From Methylococcales bacterium (GTDB lineage Bacteria; Pseudomonadota; Gammaproteobacteria; Methylococcales; Methylomonadaceae): a stretch of DNA of 47,133 bases. Positions 18,768-26,205 of the stretch are shown piece by piece; the stretch's first letter is position 1, and each line of letters opens with the position of its first letter. The translations under genes were made by a program, and so were the position numbers. The stretch lies in assembly GCA_028714175.1 (NCBI GenBank), contig JAQTMV010000010.1:1-47133 (forward strand). The letters run 5' to 3'. Below the pieces are notes generated by a model. It ran no database searches. It was not told where the DNA came from and saw only the letters and a list, made by a program, of their open reading frames with translations.

Positions 18768-19196
18768 AAGAATTGTAAAGTGTGAGGTTAGACAAAAGTT
18801 GTATTAAGGAGAGCGACTCAGCACCCTTTGCTATATCGTTCCGCTCCAAAACTCAAACAACACAGGATCATTCAAGGGCATGCACTGGCATAGTGCAACA
18901 CAGAGAATTCCAGATTGTAAGCTTTGGCTAAGGACTCCGATGACCGGAAATTTTACCATATTACAAAAGAATATCTTTTGTTTTGTTTTCAATGCACTTA
19001 AGCCAATATTTGATTGGCTTCCCTGATGATATGGTAACGCTGGAATAGGCTAAAACAGATTATGAAAGCTTGGATTTTTTATTGAAATGGATGGTGTAGT
19101 GACAGTTATCCGGCAGCAACTCCTGCTTTAATTTGATGATCAACGGCGGTTTTGGGGATATTTATCAGAGCGAAAAACGTTGAAACAAGCCGGAAT
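18768..19196. other. Gene-free interval between pfp and the sterol operon
   Basis: The 429 bp contain the upstream region of leftward pfp and the 3' flank of the sterol operon. I found no open frame with a recognisable product, no tRNA and no strong hairpin with a T-run. The segment TGCACTGGCATAGTGCA near 18880 is a small palindrome that could bind a dimeric regulator; this is speculative. Confidence 0.4.
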
Positions 19197-20543
19197 TTAT
19201 TTCTTGAAATAACCGCTAACAACCGCCGCTAGCGAAAGCTCGTTTTTAGCCAGGGGCTTGATGATGGTGAGGGCATCGGACAAGATTTTTGTTGCCTTGG
19301 GTAGATTCGCTATGTTTTCACGTACCAAGTCGTAGGCGCCAAAAAGCGCCAAGGAAAAGAATTGTTTTATCAAAGAATAATGGTTCCTGTTCAGGCCGGC
19401 CAAGATGGCAATCGACTCCTGCGCGTTAGCGCCGCCGCACTGCAGGTACTTGAATACCGCCGTTTTAAGCAAGTCATTAGACATCACACCGTACAGCGCG
19501 TTGGCAAGAACATTGAGATTGGCATTGGCGTGCTGCCTGTCACGGTAATATGCTTCGATTTTTTTGTGAATCAAATCGGTATTATAGAAATCAGGCATAG
19601 CCAATAAATGCGCGCTCAATATTTGTATGTCCGAGAATACCGCAGTCAATCCGCCGCCAGTTAAGGGATGGCGCATATTAAGCGCATCGCCCAGCATCAC
19701 CGCGCCTTTCCGTATTATCGGTTTTGCCGCCATATAATGATTGGGCATGACCTTAAATCCGCTTTCCTGCAAGGCCTGGTCATAGCTGTTACGCATACAT
19801 TCGGGGATATAAGGTGTTACATTGGCTTCCAAATGTTCTTGCAGCAACAATTTTCTGGGCAGTTGTTCGCCTGGAAAATCAATTAAAATTCTGACTTCAT
19901 GACTGGAAATGGGATAACAGATGAACGGTGTCGGTCCCGATAAAAACACATGCCCATGTTTTGGAAAAGGCATTTCACAGTCTTTTAAAATCAAGCCAAT
20001 GAAATAAGAAGTCACCGATTTTTTATTATTACTAAGACTCTCTCTAAAATTTGAGAAGAAGCCGTCGCTGGTAATGGTTAAGGGCGCATGAATAGACTTT
20101 ATCTCGGAGGTGAGCGATTCCCGGTAACTAACGCCAATAATTTCATGCCGTTCATTTTCCAGCAGATGTAATGCCTTGCCATGTATTTGCTTGACTGATT
20201 CATTTTGAAGAGCGGAGGCCCTGATTTTCTGTAAAAACAGTCCATTATGCAAGCCCATTCCCTTATAGTGATCCGGATAAGGAATAGTTATTTTTTCGTC
20301 GCCTTGCAGCAGTGAATAACCTTCAACTGGCTGCGCATCAAAACCATCAAGTAAATTCCCAAGACCCATTTGCTCAAGCGACAACACGGCTCCGGGTTGC
20401 AACAATTCACCGACGATACGTTTTTTTTCCTTAAAGCAATGATCAATTAGCGCGATCTTAATGCCTTTGGGAGCGAGATAAGCGGCAATGGTGGCGCCCG
20501 CCATGCCTGCGCCGATAATGCAAATGTCAAATTCTGATTTCAT
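19197..20543 (-). CDS. Squalene monooxygenase (squalene epoxidase)
   Basis: This FAD enzyme converts squalene to 2,3-oxidosqualene, the first oxygen-dependent step of sterol synthesis. The Rossmann motif GAGMAG lies at 11-16. The squalene-epoxidase signature VGELLQPGAV follows at 44-53. A DG motif is in TITSDGFFSNFR (about 157-167), and the second FAD motif is GDALNMRHPLTGGG at 285-298. The length of 448 residues matches bacterial SQMO, which lacks the N-terminal extension of the eukaryotic enzyme. It lies 44 bp downstream of the cyclase and is the last gene of the leftward operon. Confidence 0.93.
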   Translation of the reverse strand: MKSEFDICIIGAGMAGATIAAYLAPKGIKIALIDHCFKEKKRIVGELLQPGAVLSLEQMGLGNLLDGFDAQPVEGYSLLQGDEKITIPYPDHYKGMGLHNGLFLQKIRASALQNESVKQIHGKALHLLENERHEIIGVSYRESLTSEIKSIHAPLTITSDGFFSNFRESLSNNKKSVTSYFIGLILKDCEMPFPKHGHVFLSGPTPFICYPISSHEVRILIDFPGEQLPRKLLLQEHLEANVTPYIPECMRNSYDQALQESGFKVMPNHYMAAKPIIRKGAVMLGDALNMRHPLTGGGLTAVFSDIQILSAHLLAMPDFYNTDLIHKKIEAYYRDRQHANANLNVLANALYGVMSNDLLKTAVFKYLQCGGANAQESIAILAGLNRNHYSLIKQFFSLALFGAYDLVRENIANLPKATKILSDALTIIKPLAKNELSLAAVVSGYFKK

Positions 20544-20587
20544 ATAGAGCCACTTGATACAAATACTTTAACTGCGTTGATCATTTA

Positions 20588-22831
20588 TCATCCCTTAACA
20601 GACTGTCTACAGTATCGACTAAACGTCCAGATAGGAAAGATATTTCTATAGTTTGCATAGGTTATCATGCAGTTATAATTAAAAACTCCGGAAATATGTT
20701 CCTGAGGCCAATCGCCTATGCCGGTTTGTCTGCTCAACAATAGATTGATACCTGTTTCGATAACCCCTTTATCGCCAAAATTAGCGGCCATCAGTGCCAG
20801 CAACGCCCACGCGGTATTAACCACTTGTGACGTTGCCGCTTCGGTATAAAACAGCTTGGAACACGATTCGAAAGTCTCCCCCCAGCCGCCATCCTCTTTT
20901 TGCTTATCTACTAAAAAGGCGCAGGCCTTGTTTATGCTAGCTTCTAAAACAGCCTCGTCATGATAACCTTTGTTGTTGGCTTTACTGAGCGCTTCCACGC
21001 CAAACCAGGTAGCATAGGTAAAACAAACCGCCCAGCCGCCATACCAGGAACCATCAGGCTTTTGTTGCTTGAGGATAAAATCGAGTCCTGCACTAATTGC
21101 TTTGCGTATTTCAATGCTTTTAAAGCCAGGATAAGTTTCCTGAATTTCCAGCAAAGAAATAACACAGGCCGCAGTACATTCGGTCCAGGAATAATCAATC
21201 ATAATATCGGCAAATATCTCGGAAGGATTGAGTTTTTCCAGCCATTTTGGTGCGCGTGTCAGTTCATAAGTTGCCCAGCCGCCGTCGCTATTCTGGTAAG
21301 ACAGGATAATGTCAACCGCCTGTTTGATACGCTGTTCATCAATTGCCGGTTTAACCAGGCCTGAATGATGAATAGCTAAAGTGGCGCTTAAACCTTCCGC
21401 CGTGCAATCGGCAACCGGCCAGCCTTGTTCAGCCGTTGAAAAAGGCCAACTGCCTAGCATTGGATGACGGAAAAACTCGGCATGAGTTGAGTGTTCAGCT
21501 CGTATTTGCGATAGCTCCAGAAACTGATAACTTTTTGCAATCGTCGCAGGGAATAACTTGCCCAAGTCACTTTCCAGCATCGCGCGGGTTGCAAAAGCGG
21601 TATCCCAGAGCTGTGAGCCGTTGTAGCCACTCATTTTCATGCCATCTTCAGCAACCCATAAATAATCATACCAACGCGCCACATGCTTTTTAAACTGCGC
21701 AGAATCTTTGCCGTGAACATGCCAGATACAAATAGAATTAATGGCTTTATTGACGGGGCCTATATTGAGATAGCTAGTTTGTTCATCTTCAGCATTGAGG
21801 TATTTTAAAATATAGTCCGTGGACTTTTTTCTTAACCAGGGCCATTTGAATTTTTCATAGTAATTAGTGAAAAAGTTCATCCACTTCAGAACCGGAGATG
21901 GTGTTGTGTAACAATCTTTTTCGCACACGGCATTGCGCTGTTCCGGCCAGTTAATAGAGCTGAAATCTTCATTATAAATTTCTTCTCTTAATGACAATAT
22001 CAGTTCATTTTCAGGCGCTTTAATTCGTTGAGCATAGCAATAGGCCATCGGCAAGTAAACCATGCGGCTGTGGCACCAGTAGCGCCAGGGATGCAACGGC
22101 AGCCATTGGGGAAAAAGCCACATCTCAGGAAACAGGCTATTAAATCCTTGCCAGTCATACAAATTCAAAACAGCCAGATAGAATTTTCCCCAGGAAGGGA
22201 TACCGGATGCACCACCATTGTTTTTGATCCACGCCCTGGCGTTAATCAATTGCTGATGATTTTTATCTACCCCCAGAATACGCAATGACACGTATTGCAT
22301 GACGGTACCAAACATCGTCGATTCACCCTCGATATGCATACCCCAGCCGGCATCTTTATTTTGATGATTGAATAAATAAAGCTTCATCATTTCCTGGTGA
22401 GCTTTGGGAAACGGCGTATCGGAAATATATGAGGCAATCAGCAGTCCGGGTAAAAGAAATAGCGGGCCGCCGTAATCACCCGGCCAATGACCGTCCTCGC
22501 TTTGCAGGCAAGCAAAGTAATTTATACCCTTGACCAGCGCATCAGCGACTTTTTGCTCTTCGGGGTTCTCCGATTGCGGTATTTGCCCGGCAAATTCCTG
22601 ATACTTTGCGTTAATGGCGGTGTGTCTGTAAACTTTGTCGCCGGAATTGGGATTGTTGAAGGAATCAAACTGAAAATCTTCAGCAAACTGTGTTATTTCT
22701 TCGTTTGAGATGTTATCGGCATTTTGCAGATGCTCATTGATAGTGTTTGAGCCGAGCTTGAACGCCCAAATTTGCCGCCCCTTTTCAGTGAGCAGTTGCC
22801 AGTTTTTCCAGGAAGATTTTACATACAGCAT
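20588..22831 (-). CDS. osc: Oxidosqualene cyclase (lanosterol synthase type)
   Basis: It cyclises 2,3-oxidosqualene to a protosterol, probably lanosterol. The catalytic motif is DCTAE at 475-479, as in oxidosqualene cyclases, rather than the DxDDTA of squalene-hopene cyclases. Several QW repeats are visible (for example DGHWPGDYGGP, DGGWATYEL, DGSWYGGWAV and DGGWGETFESC). The full length of 747 residues matches lanosterol synthases. The gene overlaps nothing but sits only 6 bp from the NTF2-like gene upstream, so both should share one transcript. Lanosterol rather than cycloartenol is inferred from the bacterial methanotroph precedent, not from residues I can verify. Confidence 0.94.
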   Translation of the reverse strand: MLYVKSSWKNWQLLTEKGRQIWAFKLGSNTINEHLQNADNISNEEITQFAEDFQFDSFNNPNSGDKVYRHTAINAKYQEFAGQIPQSENPEEQKVADALVKGINYFACLQSEDGHWPGDYGGPLFLLPGLLIASYISDTPFPKAHQEMMKLYLFNHQNKDAGWGMHIEGESTMFGTVMQYVSLRILGVDKNHQQLINARAWIKNNGGASGIPSWGKFYLAVLNLYDWQGFNSLFPEMWLFPQWLPLHPWRYWCHSRMVYLPMAYCYAQRIKAPENELILSLREEIYNEDFSSINWPEQRNAVCEKDCYTTPSPVLKWMNFFTNYYEKFKWPWLRKKSTDYILKYLNAEDEQTSYLNIGPVNKAINSICIWHVHGKDSAQFKKHVARWYDYLWVAEDGMKMSGYNGSQLWDTAFATRAMLESDLGKLFPATIAKSYQFLELSQIRAEHSTHAEFFRHPMLGSWPFSTAEQGWPVADCTAEGLSATLAIHHSGLVKPAIDEQRIKQAVDIILSYQNSDGGWATYELTRAPKWLEKLNPSEIFADIMIDYSWTECTAACVISLLEIQETYPGFKSIEIRKAISAGLDFILKQQKPDGSWYGGWAVCFTYATWFGVEALSKANNKGYHDEAVLEASINKACAFLVDKQKEDGGWGETFESCSKLFYTEAATSQVVNTAWALLALMAANFGDKGVIETGINLLLSRQTGIGDWPQEHISGVFNYNCMITYANYRNIFPIWTFSRYCRQSVKG

Positions 22832-22837
22832 GGATTT

Positions 22838-23440
22838 TTATTTATTAAACAGGGCAATACGTACCATTGCCAACAAGCCCTTCAGTTTTTTCCATAAACC
22901 GGGCGGTTTGCGTAAACGCTCATGGCCGGGAAGCAATTGCCCTTTGGCCAATTTGCCTATTTTTCTTTTAACCGCAGGGCCGAGTTTGCCGTCGGCGGCC
23001 AATTCAAAAAACAGGGCTTTCACATTGCCTAAATCAAAAAAATCCCGTTGCCATTCCCATTTAAAATTGCCGCCATAACGAAACCAGGAGCCGCCTATAC
23101 CTGCTACTTCATAATGCGACCCGTCTTCACGCAGCGCCGGCGACACTTGTCGCCATAACCCTATCACTTCGCCCTGTTTTTCATCGATTAAAATGCGGTG
23201 GTATGGATAACGCCATTCTTCAAAACCCTCCATTTGTACGCCTAAAGCCCATTCTTCTATCTCTTTACGGCTACGTGCTACAAATTCTTCATTAGGCCCG
23301 ATATTCCAGCGATATTCAGCCGTCTCGGTATACATCTTTCCTAAGTATTTGGGCCAGTTACCTTCTTTTTCAGCATCACGATTCGCCTGCAACCAGCGTT
23401 CAACCATTTCTTCAAGTTCTGCTCTGGGATATGCGGCCAT
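22838..23440 (-). CDS. NTF2/SnoaL-like protein inside the sterol operon
   Basis: This 200-residue soluble protein has features of an NTF2/SnoaL-like fold: an N-terminal helix pair (LEEMVERWLQANRDAEKEG), then W-rich strands (YTETAEYRWNIGPNEEF, WRYPYHRILID, VIGLWRQVSP, GIGGSWFRYGGNFKWEWQRD). The C-terminal 45 residues are basic (KRKIGKLAKGQLLPGHERLR) and could touch a membrane or partner. Its start lies 29 bp inside the end of the CYP51-ferredoxin gene and its stop is 6 bp before the cyclase, so translational coupling is likely. Function is unknown. A hydrophobic-ligand or sterol-intermediate binding or processing role is inference from the fold and position. Confidence 0.8.
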   Translation of the reverse strand: MAAYPRAELEEMVERWLQANRDAEKEGNWPKYLGKMYTETAEYRWNIGPNEEFVARSRKEIEEWALGVQMEGFEEWRYPYHRILIDEKQGEVIGLWRQVSPALREDGSHYEVAGIGGSWFRYGGNFKWEWQRDFFDLGNVKALFFELAADGKLGPAVKRKIGKLAKGQLLPGHERLRKPPGLWKKLKGLLAMVRIALFNK

Positions 23441-25097
23441 TATCTATCTCTGTTTCGAGTTCATTTGAGTTCACAATAATTGCTTTGGTTGGGCAATATT
23501 TTTCGGCTTGCAGGGCTTTTTCCAACAAATCCAACGGCGGGGTTTTTTGCAGGATAGTCACAGCGCCGGCATCGTCTACTTGAAAAAGTTCAGGAGCTTC
23601 AGCCATGCAGGTTGCATGACCCTGGCAAAGCTCCCTGTCGATTTTTATGTGAAAGCCGGTACCAGTAGTAGTATGTGCACTTTCCTGTGCGTTATTTGCA
23701 GTTGACTCAGAAACAGTTTCTATAATGAACGTGCGTTTGATGTAACGAACAAGACATGGCGATACTGGCTGCACCACCATTTGGGTAAAATCATCCTGAT
23801 AAGTGTCCTTATCGTCGATCAGTTCAAAAGTATACCGGCGTAATAGAATGCTGAAAATAGCTTTGAGTTGCAACATGGCAAAAGCGTTGCCGCTGCATTT
23901 GTGTTTGCCGCCGCCAAAGGCAATCCAGCTGAAAGGTATGGCATCTTCGTGGCGCGCTTCCGAATAACGCTCAGGGTCAAACTTTTCCGGATCCGGAAAA
24001 ACATCTGCGATGCGATGGGAAACGCGCGGCGAAGCGCAAACATATTTTCCGGCCTTGACTGTATAGCCTTTAAAATGAAAATCCTGCATGACCTTGCGAA
24101 TCAAAAAAATCAACGGCGGATGCAAGCGCAACACTTCTTTAATGACATTTTCCAATGCCGGAATTTCGCGTAAAGATTGAAAAGTGACTTCGCCATCAGC
24201 GCCGAAGTGTGCATCGAGTTCATTCAATACCAGTTCCAACTGTTCAGGCCGGCGCGCCAATTCCAACAGGGTCCAGGCCGCTGTCCCGGCGGTTGTATGG
24301 TGCCCTGCGAATATCGTACCGATTAACATGCCGGTTATTTCATGAGCCGATAGGCGAGTGCCGTCGTCATAGCTCGAATCAATGAGTATTTGAAACGCAT
24401 CTTCACTTTTTTCCGGTTTCTGAGCTCTTTTGGCAATAATACCGGAAACTAATTCCTGCAGTCTGGCGCGCGCTTTATCACGGCGGCGAAATACCGGCAA
24501 GGGCAGATAAGGAAAAACAAAAGCCAGAGGACTCAAGCCCTTTTCAAGATCATGATAAATTTTTACAAATTCTTCATTCAGCTCATAGCGGAACTCATCG
24601 CCAAGCAGGCAGTGGCTGGAGGTATAAATGGTGAGTTCTTTCATAAACTCAAGCAAATCAATTTCGCCGGCATCACCCCACCGAGTAATCATTTGTTCGA
24701 CTTCCTTAACTATCACTTGAGCATAACCACGCATCGGTTTATCGCGCAACACCTGCATCAGCATTTTCAGCTGTTGATCTTTTTTATCAGGCGGCGCATC
24801 AAAAACCACGCCTTTGCCAAAAATAGGCGTCATGATTTTATACGCCTGACTTTGATCCAGTTGAGCGTCAGGCGCGCGAAAAAAAGCTTCATTGGCTTCA
24901 GGGCCGGTCATCAACACCATTTTTTGATGAAACATACGGAATTCACCGATTTCTCCCAGTGTTTTTCTAAGTGTCATCATATAATCAAAGGGATTTTTGC
25001 CAAATTCGAGCATGTGCCCTAAAAGCGGCAATGCGCCAGGCATTTTAGTTGGCGCTCTGCCGGGAGAAACGGTTTTTTCGGTATTCGTCGTATTCAT
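23412..25097 (-). CDS. cyp51: CYP51-ferredoxin fusion (sterol 14-alpha-demethylase)
   Basis: The protein (561 residues) removes the 14-alpha-methyl group of lanosterol in three oxidations. Residues 1-455 form the P450: the I-helix motif GTIFAGHHTTAGTA is at 260-273, an ExxR motif is at 321-324 (EVLR), and the heme loop FGGGKHKCSG has its ligand at Cys401. A Ser/Thr/Ala-rich linker (about 460-481) leads to a ferredoxin domain with Cys491, Cys497 and Cys535 (CQGHATC, then CP). Three such cysteines with His at the fourth position suggest a 3Fe-4S cluster. The same fusion is known from Methylococcus capsulatus CYP51. It is the first gene of the four-gene operon. Confidence 0.95.
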   Translation of the reverse strand: MNTTNTEKTVSPGRAPTKMPGALPLLGHMLEFGKNPFDYMMTLRKTLGEIGEFRMFHQKMVLMTGPEANEAFFRAPDAQLDQSQAYKIMTPIFGKGVVFDAPPDKKDQQLKMLMQVLRDKPMRGYAQVIVKEVEQMITRWGDAGEIDLLEFMKELTIYTSSHCLLGDEFRYELNEEFVKIYHDLEKGLSPLAFVFPYLPLPVFRRRDKARARLQELVSGIIAKRAQKPEKSEDAFQILIDSSYDDGTRLSAHEITGMLIGTIFAGHHTTAGTAAWTLLELARRPEQLELVLNELDAHFGADGEVTFQSLREIPALENVIKEVLRLHPPLIFLIRKVMQDFHFKGYTVKAGKYVCASPRVSHRIADVFPDPEKFDPERYSEARHEDAIPFSWIAFGGGKHKCSGNAFAMLQLKAIFSILLRRYTFELIDDKDTYQDDFTQMVVQPVSPCLVRYIKRTFIIETVSESTANNAQESAHTTTGTGFHIKIDRELCQGHATCMAEAPELFQVDDAGAVTILQKTPPLDLLEKALQAEKYCPTKAIIVNSNELETEIDNGRISQSRT

Positions 25098-25390
25098 AAC
25101 TCGATCTGGATATAGGTATGCATTAAGGAACGCTAATGATAGAACCTGATCTATTGGATTCCTTGGGGAGCAGAAGCCTTTGAATGATAAAGGCGGTTGC
25201 CAAATTACTTATAATTTTACGCGGCGAGTGGTTAATGTGCAACAATTTCTTACAAAATTGCAACATAGTCACAAACTGTATCAAGCTCGAGCCTGGCTTT
25301 TGGAGGGGCAAATTCATTTACCCTGAGTGGATAAACCCTACACAGGGAAATTATTTCACATACTTGTGCAAATTATTTCATGCCTATTCC

Positions 25391-25663
25391 TTAGTGAGAA
25401 GATTGGGCATCTTTCCGCCCTTGCTGATAAGCTTTCTGTTCAGCTTCTTTATGTTTACCATATAAATACCCGCCGGCGGTACCTACTGCACCACCAATAA
25501 GCGCGCCCATACCGGCGTTACCCGCTATGGCACCGATAACAGCGCCGCCAGCGGCTCCGCCTAATCCGCCCGTCATAGTACGCTGTTGAGTATCTGACAT
25601 CCCGGCGCATCCGGCTATATTAATGAACAATACCGCCAACACTAAAATTGCAAATTTTTTCAT
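25391..25663 (-). CDS. Glycine-zipper lipoprotein
   Basis: This small envelope protein has 90 residues. A lipoprotein signal ends at the lipobox INIAGC, so Cys19 should be lipidated. Residues 31-72 form a glycine-zipper pair (GGLGGAAGGAVIGAIAG and GALIGGAVGTAGGYLYG), as in YMGG-type or Rickettsia 17 kDa-like surface proteins. The tail is charged and helical. It lies 19 bp downstream of the Rap1a-like gene and may share its transcript. The 293 bp to the CYP51 start contain no recognisable gene. Confidence 0.85.
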   Translation of the reverse strand: MKKFAILVLAVLFINIAGCAGMSDTQQRTMTGGLGGAAGGAVIGAIAGNAGMGALIGGAVGTAGGYLYGKHKEAEQKAYQQGRKDAQSSH

Positions 25664-25682
25664 GTTCCATTCCCCTTTATTA

Positions 25683-26069
25683 CTATTTTTTACAAGGCCA
25701 TTTTTCAGTCAGAAATCTGAATTCGGTTTCTACCGGCATTTCAGACATGAATTGGGGATGCTTCTGTGTCCAAGCAACAAACAAAGCGATCGCCTCATTG
25801 CGCGTGGGTTTGGGTTCAGGAAAACAGACTAATGACTTGTTCGGATCGTCCAAAGATTCAGCAAGAGAGTACTGATAGGCGCCGACCAAATAGCCATGAC
25901 AAAAATGAATGGCCTGCTCATAGTGCTTATCCTGGGGAGAGACCGTGCAAAGATTTATTAAATTGCGCGTCGTTTTCGCCTTGAAATCATCTTCAGTAAC
26001 GGCAGAACTTGCTAATCCGGGTAATAAGATACCCAGCATAGCGATAAAACTTAGCAATTTTCGTTTCAT
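25683..26069 (-). CDS. Secreted Rap1a/Tai-family protein
   Basis: The 128-residue product has a signal peptide cleaved after about residue 22 (PGLASSA-VT). The mature part has the spacing of Rap1a/Tai domains: LINLCTVSP, then AIHFCHGYLVGAYQY, LVCFPEP and a C-terminal WPC, so four cysteines. Characterised Rap1a/Tai proteins are periplasmic immunity proteins against type VI amidase effectors. No effector gene lies nearby, so this may be an orphan immunity gene or a domesticated periplasmic protein. The upstream 136 bp (26070-26205) contain the probable promoter. Confidence 0.75.
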   Translation of the reverse strand: MKRKLLSFIAMLGILLPGLASSAVTEDDFKAKTTRNLINLCTVSPQDKHYEQAIHFCHGYLVGAYQYSLAESLDDPNKSLVCFPEPKPTRNEAIALFVAWTQKHPQFMSEMPVETEFRFLTEKWPCKK

Positions 26070-26205
26070 ATGGAAAACCCTCTAATTTGTTAAATTTGAA
26101 TAGACTTATTTAGCGTATCATTATTTATTCGGGATTACGATCGATTTTGACTCAACCAAAAGAGCATAAAAACCATAAAAGTCTTAATCTGCACACATGA
26201 AAAAG

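Noticed and set aside
24552-25022. 156-codon rightward frame
   Set aside because: Antisense to CYP51; no motif.
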